From assembly GCF_039535115.1 (NCBI RefSeq), contig NZ_BAAAWO010000001.1, positions 3,162,001-3,226,000 on the forward strand: DNA of 64,000 bases. Reading direction: 5' to 3'. The position numbers were made by a program, and so were the translations under genes. Positions within the stretch are counted from its first letter, which is position 1. Every line of letters begins with the position of its first letter. Below the pieces are notes generated by a model. The model saw only the letters and a program-made list of their open reading frames with translations, made no database searches and was not told the DNA's origin. Positions 51,657 through 60,884 of the stretch are shown here, one piece after another. Source of the stretch: Paeniglutamicibacter sulfureus. GTDB taxonomy: Bacteria; Actinomycetota; Actinomycetes; Actinomycetales; Micrococcaceae.

Positions 51657-52346
51657 ATGGACACCTCCGCGACCTCCGCCAACCCGGTCGACGTCGACAA
51701 GTTCCTGGTGGAAAAGTTGCTGGCACCGGAGCCGGAAATGGCGGCGGCGCGTCGGCGTGCCCACGAGGCCGGGCTGCCCCACATTGAAGTCAGCGAGATG
51801 CAGGGGAAGTTCCTGATGTTGCTGACCCAGATCGCCGGTGCCAAGCGCGTGCTGGAAATCGGCACGCTCGGCGGCTACTCCACCACCTGGCTGGCGCGCG
51901 GCGTGGGCCCCGAGGGGCACGTGACCACCTGCGAATACGAGCCGCTGCATGCCCGGGTGGCCGCTGACAACCTGGCAGCCAGCGGGGTAGAGGACAGGGT
52001 GGAGATCCGCATCGGCGCAGCCCTCGACACCCTCGACTCCCTGCTGGCCGAGGACGGGGAGCCGTTTGACCTGTTCTTCATCGATGCCGACAAGGAAAAC
52101 AACGCGCACTACATCGACCTGGCGATCATGTTGGGCCGTCCCGGCAGCGTCATCGTGGTGGACAACGTGGTGCGCGAAGGCGCCGTGCTGGAAGAAGGGG
52201 ACCCCCTCACCGATGCCGGGCGCCTGGTCAACGGCGTGCGGAGGGGGATCGACGTCCTGGGTTCCAATCCGCGCGTGGATGCCACGGCCCTGCAGACCGT
52301 GGGCGTCAAGGGCTGGGACGGCTTTGCCGTGGGGATCATCCGCTAG
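51657..52346 (+). CDS. SAM-dependent O-methyltransferase (methyltransf_3/caffeoyl-CoA type)
   Basis: The 229-residue protein has the SAM-binding motif VLEIGTLGGYSTTWLA, the acidic TCEYEP after strand 2 and the metal-site motif FFIDADKENNAHYIDLA; NVVREG follows. This is the family of small catechol/caffeoyl-CoA O-methyltransferases. The substrate is not known. AGGAG in the end of the preceding gene serves as ribosome-binding site. Confidence 0.9.
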   Translation: MDTSATSANPVDVDKFLVEKLLAPEPEMAAARRRAHEAGLPHIEVSEMQGKFLMLLTQIAGAKRVLEIGTLGGYSTTWLARGVGPEGHVTTCEYEPLHARVAADNLAASGVEDRVEIRIGAALDTLDSLLAEDGEPFDLFFIDADKENNAHYIDLAIMLGRPGSVIVVDNVVREGAVLEEGDPLTDAGRLVNGVRRGIDVLGSNPRVDATALQTVGVKGWDGFAVGIIR

Positions 52347-52438
52347 CAGGTCCCGGTGCGCCCTCATCCCCGGTGGCGCCCCTTGATGTGCATCACGGCT
52401 TTCGTCCCCCGGCCCCCGAAGCACATAGGCTTGCCCCT

Positions 52439-52960
52439 GTGACTACAGAGCCCTACGCCATTCGACTTGCCGTACCCGAAGACATCCCCGCTGCCCTTGA
52501 GATGAAGCTGCAGGCGTGGGAAGAGACCTATGGCAGCCAACGTCCGGAATCCTTCTTTGCCAACGCCCGCGCTTCCCTCGAGCAGCAGGGCGACTGGTGG
52601 ATCCGTGGACTGGCCCAGGGCGCCGAGCTGTGGATCGCCACGAACCCCGCCGGGGACATCGTCGGAATTGCCGGAGGCGGTCCGGCTGCCGAGGACGATG
52701 CCGACACCGGGATCGACATCGAGCTGCAGCTCCTCTACGTCCTGGCCGCCGAACACGGCACCGGGCTGGGCCGGCGGCTGCTTGACACCGTGCTGGGGGA
52801 ACGCGCAGCCGTGCTCTGGGTCCTCGAGCACAACTCGCGCGCCCAGGCCTTCTATGCCAAGCACGGATTCGATGCCGACGGCCGGATGGAACCGCTGGCC
52901 GACGACTGGAGCGGACTGAACGAAATCCGCATGGTCCGCCGTGGCGCACACCGTGGCTAA
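52439..52960 (+). CDS. GNAT family N-acetyltransferase
   Basis: The 173-residue protein has a GNAT fold with the acetyl-CoA loop AAEHGTGLGRRLLDTVL at about 101-117 and HNSRAQAFYAKHGF near the C-terminus. TAGGCT lies 7 nt before the GTG start and no ribosome-binding site is present, indicating a leaderless mRNA. The next gene begins 20 nt before its stop. Substrate unknown. Confidence 0.88.
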   Translation: MTTEPYAIRLAVPEDIPAALEMKLQAWEETYGSQRPESFFANARASLEQQGDWWIRGLAQGAELWIATNPAGDIVGIAGGGPAAEDDADTGIDIELQLLYVLAAEHGTGLGRRLLDTVLGERAAVLWVLEHNSRAQAFYAKHGFDADGRMEPLADDWSGLNEIRMVRRGAHRG

Positions 52961-53831
52961 GGGCAGGAACAAGCGCGGCGGCAACCTCGCCACCGCAACG
53001 GCCAACACGCCTGCTGCACCGCAGGACGGTCCCGTCGAGGGGATCTACCCCATCGACACCGGCACCGCGGAACTTGAACGCGACCATTATTCGCCCACCG
53101 GCTGGCTGCTGCGGATCAACGACGTGCCGTCTTCGCACGTGGATCTTGCCGCCCCCGGACATCTCGACTTCGAGTACATGCGCTGGATCGCCGCACTCAT
53201 CCGCTCCCGCTTCAACCCCGGGCAGATCGAGGCCAACGGGCACAAGCTCCGCGCCCTGCACCTGGGCGGCGGCGCCTGCTCCATGGCGCGCTGGGCGTCG
53301 GTGACCTACCCCAACGCGCGCCAGGTCGTGGTGGAGCTGGACGGCAAGCTCGCCGCGCTGGTGCGCGCCTGGTTCGACCTGCCGCGCGCGCCGCTGTTGC
53401 GCATCCGCGTCGGGGAGGCCGGAGCCGTGCTGGCAACGCTCACCGACGCCACGCGCGACCTGGTGATCCGCGACGTCTTCGCCGGGGACCAGACCCCCCG
53501 GGACCTGACCACCCTGGCCTTCACCGCCCACGCCGCCAGGGTCCTGGATGAGACTGGCCTGTACATCGTCAATTGCGGGGACACCCCGGCACTGGAGAAT
53601 GCCCGGCGCGAGGCCGCCACCATCGGCGCGGTCTTCAAGCACGTGGCCATCGTGGCCGACCCGACCATGCTCAAGGGCAGGCGACACGGCAATGTCATCA
53701 TCGCCGGTTCCAACGCGCCGATCCCCGCGGGTCCGGAGTTCATCCGGGAACTGCTTGGCGGCGGAGTCCCTGCCCAGCACTGGGACGATGCCACGGTGCG
53801 CGCCTTCGCGCGCCACTCCACCGCGGTGTAG
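52941..53831 (+). CDS. Spermidine synthase-like methyltransferase-fold protein
   Basis: The 296-residue protein has a Rossmann core like spermidine synthases: ALHLGGGACSMARW for cofactor binding, QVVVELDGKLAALVRAWFDL and VIRDVFAGDQTP. The Asp pair and gatekeeping loop of true spermidine synthases are not clearly conserved, so polyamine synthesis is doubtful. The GTG start lies inside the GNAT gene, indicating coupled translation. Confidence 0.75.
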   Translation: MAHTVAKGRNKRGGNLATATANTPAAPQDGPVEGIYPIDTGTAELERDHYSPTGWLLRINDVPSSHVDLAAPGHLDFEYMRWIAALIRSRFNPGQIEANGHKLRALHLGGGACSMARWASVTYPNARQVVVELDGKLAALVRAWFDLPRAPLLRIRVGEAGAVLATLTDATRDLVIRDVFAGDQTPRDLTTLAFTAHAARVLDETGLYIVNCGDTPALENARREAATIGAVFKHVAIVADPTMLKGRRHGNVIIAGSNAPIPAGPEFIRELLGGGVPAQHWDDATVRAFARHSTAV

Positions 53832-53960
53832 CGCGGCCGCAGCCCGCTTGGTGCGGCAAAGGGTGCCCGCCGGCCGCTATAGGCTTGGGGTTCACAGGGC
53901 CTTTTGCCTACCGCGGTATCCACCCCACCACCCACGTTGAGCAGGAGCGCCAGCACCGCC

Positions 53961-55094
53961 ATGAACACCCCCGCAACAGTTTCCTGGACACACGACGGCC
54001 TGGAAAAGGCGGCGCTGTGGTCCTCGGCCAATGACGTTCCACCGCCCAAGGCCATCGTTGAGGTCGACGACTCACTGGGAGCCGACGACGCCTACCGGAT
54101 GGCGACCAACGGCACCGGCATGCTCTTCACCGGGGACTACCACAACGCCCGCCAGCTGCTCAGCGCCATCGCCCGCCGCATTCCCGCCGGAGGCAAGGCC
54201 AAGCGCACCGCCGCGGCACCCACGACCGCCGAGCGCTTCTACAAGTACCGCCAGGCACGCACGCACCGGGCGCGGATCCTGTCGATGCTGCTGGTTCCGG
54301 TGGGCCCCGGCCCGGCCGTTGCACTGCGCCGCGCCCCGGATGTCACCGAGGCCTGGACCAATGCCTTTGGGCAGGTGGCCGAACCCGTGGTGGTTTCCCT
54401 GCAGGAACTGCTCGGCGCGATCGGCGCCCAGCAATGGCGCACCACCGGGCTGCACGTCGCCGCGCTGGATGCGAAGATCCACCCGCACTACGGTACCTTC
54501 GCCCCGGTGCGCGGAGAATACCTGGACCTGGTGGCACGGGCAGAGCTCCCCGGCCTCGGCCGGGCGTTCGACATCGGCACGGGCACCGGCGTGCTTGCGG
54601 CCATCCTGGCCACGCGCGGCGTCACCGAGGTCATCGGCACCGACTCGCAGGAACGCGCCGTCGCCTGCGCGCAGGCGACCTTCGCCTCGCTCGGGCTGGG
54701 GGAGCGGGCACGCGCAGTGCAGCAGGACATGTTCCCCGATGGAAGGGCCGATGTGGTGGTGTGCAATCCGCCATGGCTGCCGGGAACCCCGCAGACACTG
54801 CTTGACTACGCGGTCTACGACCCCAAGTCGGCGATGCTGCGGGCCTTCCTTGCGGGGTTGCCCGACCATTTGGCGAAGGATGGGCAGGGGTGGCTGGTCA
54901 TCTCGGATTTGGCCGAGCGGCTGGGGCTGCGCACGCGCGCGGAGCTGCTGCACTGGATCGAGGGTGCCGGCCTGGCGGTGCTGGGACGCGAGGACACCGT
55001 CCCCTCCCATGGGCGCGCGGCCGATACCTCAGACCCGTTTCACGTGGAACGCTCGGGCGAGGTCACCTCGCTGTGGAAACTCGGCGTCAAGTAG
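53961..55094 (+). CDS. HemK-like SAM-dependent methyltransferase
   Basis: The 377-residue protein has an N-terminal region of about 190 residues without a known fold, then a class I methyltransferase domain: AFDIGTGTGVLAAILATRG, GTDSQERAV and the catalytic NPPW (VVCNPPWLPG), the signature of enzymes that methylate Gln or Asn side chains or exocyclic amines of bases. The ATG at 53961 is 14 nt behind GGAG. TAGGCT also occurs upstream at 53880, but not at leaderless distance. A terminator follows. Confidence 0.83.
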   Translation: MNTPATVSWTHDGLEKAALWSSANDVPPPKAIVEVDDSLGADDAYRMATNGTGMLFTGDYHNARQLLSAIARRIPAGGKAKRTAAAPTTAERFYKYRQARTHRARILSMLLVPVGPGPAVALRRAPDVTEAWTNAFGQVAEPVVVSLQELLGAIGAQQWRTTGLHVAALDAKIHPHYGTFAPVRGEYLDLVARAELPGLGRAFDIGTGTGVLAAILATRGVTEVIGTDSQERAVACAQATFASLGLGERARAVQQDMFPDGRADVVVCNPPWLPGTPQTLLDYAVYDPKSAMLRAFLAGLPDHLAKDGQGWLVISDLAERLGLRTRAELLHWIEGAGLAVLGREDTVPSHGRAADTSDPFHVERSGEVTSLWKLGVK

Positions 55095-55122
55095 CCATTT
55101 CCCGCCAACGGGGGGGACAGCA

Positions 55123-55156
55123 AAGCGGGCAGGGGACTTTCGTCCCCTGCCCGCTT
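55123..55156. terminator. Terminator between methyltransferase and NCS2 permease genes
   Basis: A perfect 14-bp stem, AAGCGGGCAGGGGA / TCCCCTGCCCGCTT, with a 6-nt loop and flanking A and T residues serves converging genes. Confidence 0.9.
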
Positions 55157-55184
55157 CATTGGTTTTCGCGCGTGGCCTGCGTGC

Positions 55185-56657
55185 CTAGATGCCGATGGCC
55201 TGCTCGATGACGCCGATACCGAAGAACAGCACGAAGGCCCCCGCGACGACCCACATCAGCGGGTGTACCTCGCGGGCCCTGCCCTGGATCGAGCGGATGA
55301 AGACGAAGGCCACGAAGCCCGCACCGATGCCGTTGGCGATCGAGTAGGTGAAGGGCATCAACACGAACGTCAGGAACGCCGGGATGGCAACGCCCCAGTC
55401 GTTCCAGTCGATCTTGGAAACGTGCGAGATCATCATGAATCCAACGACCACCAGAGCCGGGGCGACTGCCTCGAACGGCACCAGGTGGATCAACGGGGTC
55501 AGGAACATGGCGGCCAGGAACAACACGCCGGTGACGATGGAGGCCAGGCCCGTGCGGGCACCCTCGCCGATGCCCGCGCCGGATTCGACGTAGATCTGGC
55601 TGGAGGAGCCCGAGGCCCCGCCGCCGACCACTGCGCCCATGGCGTCGACCAGCAGCACCTTGTCCACGTCCGGGATGTTCCCGTCCTTGTCCACCGTCCC
55701 GGCCTCGTTGGCCAGGCCCACCATCGTGCCCATGGCGTCGAAGAAGATCGACAGCAGGATCACGAAGGCCAGCAGCAGCGCGGAGGTGGCACCCAGGGTG
55801 CTGAACGCACCGAAGACGTTGGCCTCGCCCACCAGGGACAGATCAGGAAGTGCCCAGGTGGGCATCGAGGGGGCCACCAGCGACCAGCCCTGCGGGTTGG
55901 CCGTCCCGGTGGCGGCATCGAAGGAGGGGCCGATGTCGAACACGGCCTCGAGGATGTTCGCCAGGATCGCGGAGACCACGATGCCAATGAGGATGGCACC
56001 CTTGGTCTGGCGCACCACCAGGGCGATGGTGAGCAGCAGGCCGACAATGAAGACCAGGATCGGCCAGCCGGTCAGCGAGCCGTCAAACCCAAGGCCCACC
56101 GGGACCGTGGTGCCGGCGGCATCCGGGACGCGGCGCACAAAACCGGCATTGACCAAGCCGATGAGGGCGATGAACATGCCGATGCCGACCACGATGGCCG
56201 ACTTGAGGCTGGTTGGCACGGCGTTGAACACCGCGGTCCGGAATCCGGTGAGCACCAGCACGAGCATGGTCACACCGGAAATGATGACGAGTCCCATGAC
56301 GTCGGGCCAGGTGAGTCCCGGGTTGGCGGCAACCGTCACGGCGATGAAGGCGTTGACGCCCAGGCCCGCGGCCATGGCGAACGGGTGCTTGGCCCACGCG
56401 CCCATGAGGATGGTCATGATGCCGGCGACCAGGGCGGTGACCGCGGCGACGCGGGCCGAGCCCAGCGAGTCTCCGTTGGAGTCGGCGCCGGAAAGAATGA
56501 GGGGGTTCAGCACCACGATGTAGCTCATCGCGAAGAAGGTGGCGAAGCCGCCACGGATCTCCCGCGAGTAGTTCGAGCCGCGTTCGGTGATCTTGAAATA
56601 CCGGTCCAGACGTGACACGTCGGTCCTTGGGGGGAGGGTCTTTTCCTGAGGGGACAT
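55185..56657 (-). CDS. NCS2 family purine (adenine/guanine/hypoxanthine) permease
   Basis: The 490-residue carrier belongs to the AzgA/PbuG branch of NCS2. It starts with RLDRYFKITERGSNYSREIR, the typical N-terminus, contains about twelve to fourteen membrane segments, the SGADSNGDS loop and the substrate-site stretch GASGSSSQIYVESGAGIGEG. Import of adenine, guanine or hypoxanthine with protons is expected. The ATG at 56657 has a perfect TATAAT exactly 6 nt upstream, a textbook leaderless promoter. Confidence 0.92.
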   Translation of the reverse strand: MSPQEKTLPPRTDVSRLDRYFKITERGSNYSREIRGGFATFFAMSYIVVLNPLILSGADSNGDSLGSARVAAVTALVAGIMTILMGAWAKHPFAMAAGLGVNAFIAVTVAANPGLTWPDVMGLVIISGVTMLVLVLTGFRTAVFNAVPTSLKSAIVVGIGMFIALIGLVNAGFVRRVPDAAGTTVPVGLGFDGSLTGWPILVFIVGLLLTIALVVRQTKGAILIGIVVSAILANILEAVFDIGPSFDAATGTANPQGWSLVAPSMPTWALPDLSLVGEANVFGAFSTLGATSALLLAFVILLSIFFDAMGTMVGLANEAGTVDKDGNIPDVDKVLLVDAMGAVVGGGASGSSSQIYVESGAGIGEGARTGLASIVTGVLFLAAMFLTPLIHLVPFEAVAPALVVVGFMMISHVSKIDWNDWGVAIPAFLTFVLMPFTYSIANGIGAGFVAFVFIRSIQGRAREVHPLMWVVAGAFVLFFGIGVIEQAIGI

Positions 56658-56663
56658 GTGGGA

Positions 56664-56669
56664 ATTATA
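56664..56669 (-). promoter_or_regulatory. -10 hexamer TATAAT for leaderless NCS2 permease
   Basis: A consensus TATAAT on the minus strand lies 6 nt before the ATG and there is no Shine-Dalgarno sequence. Transcription should start at the A of ATG. Confidence 0.7.
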
Positions 56670-56826
56670 GTTCGGCTTTACGCCCCTAGGCGAAAAATCA
56701 GGGGAGAAATGCGCCACGCTCAACGGCAGATAGACCCACGTCACACTGTGGTAGACAATGGGAGTACGGGACCTCGTACGGGGAAGCCCGCGAGGACTCA
56801 GACCGTGACACGTAGGAGTGAAGACG

Positions 56827-57801
56827 ATGAGCGAAAACAACAAGGCCCAGGGTGACGCCGAGGTCATCGAAGGAATCGTTGTTGGTGTCGACGGTTCAGA
56901 CCAGGGCCTCTGTGCCCTGAAATGGGCGGCGCAGGAAGCCAAGAGGCGCGGAAGCGTCCTGAATATCGTGACCGCCTATACGATCCCGGTCTTCGCCGCC
57001 TCCTCCATGGATGCCGGTTACGCCACGCTGGATGACCAGTTGATCCGCAACGGCGCGGAGGAAGTCGTCCGCCAGGCGCGGGCCACCATCACCGACGAAA
57101 ACATCACTGTGCGCACCTACATCGAGTCAGGCGACCCGGCGGGGGTGCTGCTGGACCTAAGCCGCCAGGCCGAGCTCGTCGTGGTCGGCACCCGTGGCCG
57201 CGGCGGCTTCGTGGGAAGGCTGCTCGGCTCGGTATCCAGTGCGCTGCCGGCGCACTCCAAGTGCCCCACTGTCGTGGTGCCACTGTGCGTATCCAAGCGC
57301 GACGAGCACGACACCCAGGTCCAGGACCGGGTTGTCGTCGGTGTCGACGGATCCGACCGGGCGCGCCTGGCCGTACTGGTGGCCGCCGAGCTGGCAGCCA
57401 CCCGCGGCCTGACGCTGCGCGTGGTGTGTGCCCTGGCACCGATCAGCGGAGCGCTGGCCTGGATGCCGGCAACAGTTGACCAGGAAGCGGTCACCGCCGA
57501 CGTGCGCCACCAGATGGGCATCGGCAAGGCCTGGCTACAGAGCCTGTTCCCGGGCCTTGAGATTGAAACCGATGTCATCGACGGCGCTCCGGTGGAGATC
57601 CTGATCCGCGAATCCGAGACCGCACTGCTGCTGGTGACCGGCTCCCGCGGTCGCGGCGGTTTTGCCGGGATGTTGCTGGGCTCCACCAGCCAGGGCGTGC
57701 TGCACCACTCCAAGGGTCCGGTCATGGTGGTCCCCGACGGGGATGACCCGCGCTTGGCCTCCCGCCAGGAGTTCGAGGACAGGGCCAACGGGGGGCTCTA
57801 G
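56827..57801 (+). CDS. Tandem-domain universal stress protein
   Basis: The 324-residue protein has two USP domains (about 15-155 and 170-315). Each begins with VVGVDGS and ends with the ATP-binding loop: GTRGRGGFVGRLLGS and GSRGRGGFAGMLLGS, followed by hydrophobic VVVP or VMVVP. This is the actinobacterial tandem type, which binds ATP and is linked to dormancy and stress. TAGGAG lies upstream of the ATG at 56827. Confidence 0.92.
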   Translation: MSENNKAQGDAEVIEGIVVGVDGSDQGLCALKWAAQEAKRRGSVLNIVTAYTIPVFAASSMDAGYATLDDQLIRNGAEEVVRQARATITDENITVRTYIESGDPAGVLLDLSRQAELVVVGTRGRGGFVGRLLGSVSSALPAHSKCPTVVVPLCVSKRDEHDTQVQDRVVVGVDGSDRARLAVLVAAELAATRGLTLRVVCALAPISGALAWMPATVDQEAVTADVRHQMGIGKAWLQSLFPGLEIETDVIDGAPVEILIRESETALLLVTGSRGRGGFAGMLLGSTSQGVLHHSKGPVMVVPDGDDPRLASRQEFEDRANGGL

Positions 57802-57815
57802 GCTTCCTTGACCAC

Positions 57816-57866
57816 CAAATGAGTGAGGGCCGGGCAACCAATGGTTGCCCGGCCCTCACTCATTTG
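57816..57866. terminator. Very long perfect hairpin between USP and NlpC/P60 genes
   Basis: A stem of about 24 bp (core GAGTGAGGGCCGGGCAACC) with almost no loop and A/T ends separates two converging genes. It acts as a bidirectional terminator. Confidence 0.9.
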
Positions 57867-57885
57867 ATCTTGGTGCGGTGAATCC

Positions 57886-59592
57886 TTAGTAACGTCCCGC
57901 GTAGGGGTGCAGGTTGTTGATGTAACCCAGAGAGGTGACTGAGATGCCGCTAGCGGGGTTGCGTGCATGCAGGACCTGTCCGCCGCCCAGGTAGATGGCG
58001 ACGTGGTAGAACGAGCTGCCTCCATTGGAGGAGGAGAAGACCAAGTCGCCCGCGCGCAGCTGGCTCAGCGGGACCTTGGTCGGCGCGGCCGCATATTGCT
58101 GCGACGAGGTTCGCGGCAGGTTGATGCCTGACTTGGCATATGCCGCTTGGGTGAAGGACGAGCAGTCGTAGAAGTCCGGGCCGTTGGCGCCGTACCTGTA
58201 TCGCTTGGATTCGTCGTTGGCGATCATGTGGCCCCAGGAGAAGGCCGCGTTGTAGCTGCGTGACGACTGGGGAGCCTCGGACTCCTTGGTGGGCTCGGGC
58301 TTGGGTTCCGGCTTTGGCTTGATTGACTGCTTCGGAGCCTGCGGAGCGATCGTCGGCTTCGGTGTTGGCGTCGGCTTGGGCTTGGGCTTGACCGTTTCCT
58401 TCGGCTTCTCGGTCTCGGGAGCCGGCTTGGGCTTGGGCTTAACCGTTTCCTTCGGCTTCTCGGCCTCGGGAGCCGGCTTGGGCCTGGGCTTGGCCGTTTC
58501 CTTCGGCTTCTCGGCCTCGGGAGCCGGCTTGGCGGTTTCCGTTGGCTTTTGGGGTTCGGGAGCAGGCTTCGGAGCGGACTTGGATGGCTCCGGATCTTCC
58601 TTCTGGGGAATCGCTACGGAGAGCTGTGGAGGCTTGGGCGCGGAGGGCTTGGGAACCAGCGAGTTGCCCTGCGGGCGTTCAGTGGGGACCTTCGGCGGGG
58701 CCGCCAGTGGCTTGATCTCGGGTGCCTTGCTCAGCTCGACCTCTGGGGGTGCGGACTGGGGCTCATTCTCGATCAGTTCCTGGAGCTTTTTGGCTTCCGC
58801 AGCAGCTTCCTTGGCGGCAATGCGCTCGGTTTCCTCGCTGGCGTCGACCTCGTGCAGGTACGCCAACTGGCCGATGAGCTCTTCGCGGATTTTTTCCTGG
58901 GGAGCAACGGAGTCTTGGAAGCTCGAAAGCGTCGATGAGGCCGCTGCCGCGGCGGTTTGCTGGGCGCTGGTTGCTTCGTCGGCGGCCTTGGCCGCTGCGG
59001 CGGCATAGTCCTGCCAGGCAGTCCAAAGAGCTGCGGCGTCCTCGGCGTTGCTGACGGTCAGGGTGCGGTTGGCACTCAGTGCGTCCATGGTGGAAGCCTT
59101 GTAGAGGACATCGTTGTCCTGTGAGTCTTCCAGCAAGGTCATAACGCCGGGATTGATGCCGCCATTGCGGTAAAGGTTGGATGCCAGTTCCCCGACATCC
59201 TTCTTGCTCGAGAGCAGGTATTCGGTGGCCTTGTCCGCTTCCGCGGCGGCTTCCGCAGCGGCCTCGGTGCGTTCGGCGAGCAATTCATCAGCGGCCAGCA
59301 GGTTGTCCTGGGCATGCAATGCGGCTGCCTCGGCAGAAATGATTCCTTGGCGGCCGGATTCGATCTGGGCTTCGAGTCGCTCGACCAGGGAGTTGAGCGC
59401 CGCCGGGTCAGATTTAGCCGCGTCCAACTGCGCTCGGGTAGGGAGCTCGATGCTGGAGGTGCCGGGCTCCGCCACGATGGTGAGGGCGCTCGGAGCGATT
59501 GGTGCCGCTGTTGCCGGCAGTGCGCCCGTGAAGCATGTGGCAGCCAATGCAAATGAGCAGGCGGCGACGCCGAGTGTTTCCCTGATTGCCAT
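57886..59592 (-). CDS. Secreted NlpC/P60 cell-wall endopeptidase with Pro/Lys repeat linker
   Basis: The 568-residue protein has a signal peptide (ends near ALPATAA), a coiled-coil domain rich in Ala and Glu (about 45-260) like that of RipA-type hydrolases, a long Pro/Lys/Glu linker with three 17-residue tandem repeats (PEAEKPKETVKPKPKPA type), and a C-terminal NlpC/P60 domain with catalytic Cys 477 (YDCSSF) and His 530 (FYHVAIYLGG). It cuts peptide cross-bridges of peptidoglycan outside the cell. The ATG at 59592 has AAGGAA upstream. The basic linker could hold it on the acidic wall. Confidence 0.93.
   Translation of the reverse strand: MAIRETLGVAACSFALAATCFTGALPATAAPIAPSALTIVAEPGTSSIELPTRAQLDAAKSDPAALNSLVERLEAQIESGRQGIISAEAAALHAQDNLLAADELLAERTEAAAEAAAEADKATEYLLSSKKDVGELASNLYRNGGINPGVMTLLEDSQDNDVLYKASTMDALSANRTLTVSNAEDAAALWTAWQDYAAAAAKAADEATSAQQTAAAAASSTLSSFQDSVAPQEKIREELIGQLAYLHEVDASEETERIAAKEAAAEAKKLQELIENEPQSAPPEVELSKAPEIKPLAAPPKVPTERPQGNSLVPKPSAPKPPQLSVAIPQKEDPEPSKSAPKPAPEPQKPTETAKPAPEAEKPKETAKPRPKPAPEAEKPKETVKPKPKPAPETEKPKETVKPKPKPTPTPKPTIAPQAPKQSIKPKPEPKPEPTKESEAPQSSRSYNAAFSWGHMIANDESKRYRYGANGPDFYDCSSFTQAAYAKSGINLPRTSSQQYAAAPTKVPLSQLRAGDLVFSSSNGGSSFYHVAIYLGGGQVLHARNPASGISVTSLGYINNLHPYAGRY
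58391..58543 (-). repeat. Three 51-bp tandem repeats in the NlpC/P60 gene
   Basis: Units begin at 58391, 58442 and 58493 and encode 17-residue Pro/Lys/Glu repeats with few changes. Partial, more diverged units flank them. The repeat number is likely to vary between strains. Confidence 0.85.
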
Positions 59593-60046
59593 GCCTTGAT
59601 GTTCCTTACCTCGGCGATCGGTTAGCAAGTCTCGCAACAGGCGCGGGAAATACGGCCGAAACGGTGCGGCCAGATCGCTGCTTCCTATAGCACCCTATGG
59701 GAAAACTATTCACACTGGCAACACCAGTCACTTCAATAACGGCAATTACAACAGTGTAATTATTCGTCAATTTGCGCGGCATTTTGGAAAACTTGGAATC
59801 GAACTCGTTAACTCGCAGGAATAGAGGCAGGTCAGGCCGGAGTGTTGCATCATCGTCACGAAGCGATGGAGGCGTTGGAAGCGCGTCGGGGGATGGATTA
59901 AGTCCGGATGAACATCCGCCCATACAGGATCAAGGGGCCTGTTGCCCCAGGCGAAGGAACCCGGCTTTCCACTACGGAGCGATGTCCGCCTTGATCGGTG
60001 CGCCTAGCGTGCGCGGTACTAACCGGCCCCCGCGAGGTGTAGAGCC
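59593..60046. promoter_or_regulatory. AT-rich upstream region of the NlpC/P60 gene
   Basis: About 450 bp without a gene. From 59685 to 59790 it is far richer in A and T than its surroundings and contains ATTACA-ACAG-TGTAAT (59745-59760) and ACTGG-CAACA-CCAGT (59714-59728), two symmetrical elements that could be operators. Its composition makes it a likely Lsr2-binding site. Confidence 0.5.
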
Positions 60047-60418
60047 CTAACCCCAGCCAAGTTCATGCAGTCGTTCGTCATCGATGCCAAAGTGGTGGGC
60101 AATCTCGTGAACGATCGTGATGCCGACTTCTTCAACAACCTGCTTCTCGGTGGAGCAGATTTCGAGAATTGCATTCTTGAAAATGGTGATGCGGTCGGGC
60201 ATGGCCCCGGCGCCCCATCCCGAATCGCGCTCCGTCAGTGATGTCCCCTCGTAAAGACCCAGCAATTTAGTCGCCGGGTCTTCGCTGGGTAGGGGCTTGT
60301 AGGCATCCTCGATGAAGATGGCGACGTTTTCCATCATGGCAAGGAGGGCCTCGGGGATTTCATCCAGGGCACGCTCGGCCACCAGTTCAAACTCGTCGTC
60401 AGTCATTTCGTACGCCAT
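60047..60418 (-). CDS. Small zincin-like metallopeptidase family protein
   Basis: The 123-residue protein ends with the zinc motif HEIAHHFGIDDERLHELGWG, the hallmark of the DUF1025/MPN-like zincin family: two His and Glu in HEIAH, then a further acidic/His stretch. It begins MAYEMTDDEFELVAERALDE. Function is unknown; most members have not been studied. The ATG at 60418 has TAGAGT 7 nt upstream and probably lacks a leader. Confidence 0.88.
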   Translation of the reverse strand: MAYEMTDDEFELVAERALDEIPEALLAMMENVAIFIEDAYKPLPSEDPATKLLGLYEGTSLTERDSGWGAGAMPDRITIFKNAILEICSTEKQVVEEVGITIVHEIAHHFGIDDERLHELGWG

Positions 60419-60602
60419 GCGTTGCACTCTACCTAGCTGCCGTCCTGATTTCCGGCGGCCGTTCGACGACTCGAAGGGGCGGGATGAGGCGCAAGCGGGG
60501 TTGTGTCGACTGTCACGCGTGTCCGGTTTTGCACGGAGGGAAGTTTGCCTCTATAGTTATTTGAGTCCACTGCGGCGGAGTAATCCACGGCAGAGGTTCC
60601 TG

Positions 60603-60675
60603 GCCCCCATCGTCTAGCGGCCTAGGACACTGCCCTTTCACGGCAGCGGCACGGGTTCGAATCCCGTTGGGGGTA
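60603..60675 (+). tRNA. tRNA-Glu (anticodon TTC)
   Basis: Complete cloverleaf: acceptor GCCCCCA / TGGGGGT, anticodon loop CTTTCAC with TTC, T-arm ACGGGTTCGAATCCCGT. CCA is not encoded. First of three tRNA genes. Confidence 0.97.
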
Positions 60676-60756
60676 CGCACGAAATCTGGATTTTGCTCGA
60701 GCGAAATGCTCTGGTAGAGTTCTTGTCTTGTGAGCGAGGGAGACTTCGCGAATAAG

Positions 60757-60830
60757 GCCCTGTAGCGCAGTTGGTTAGCGCGCCGCCCTGTCACGGCGGA
60801 GGTCGCGGGTTCAAGTCCCGTCAGGGTCGC
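60757..60830 (+). tRNA. tRNA-Asp (anticodon GTC)
   Basis: Complete cloverleaf: acceptor GGCCCTG / CAGGGTC, anticodon loop with GTC (CCTGTCACG), T-arm CGCGGGTTCAAGTCCCGT (outer pairs partly wobble). CCA is not encoded. Confidence 0.97.
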
Positions 60831-60884
60831 TTAGGTTTTTCGGTTCGCCGGAAGATCGGGTGATCATCTAGCCTGATGATGCCA

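Noticed and set aside
58286..59008. Gly/Ser/Leu-rich plus-strand frame
   Set aside because: It is antisense to the Pro/Lys repeat linker; its repeats merely mirror the real gene.
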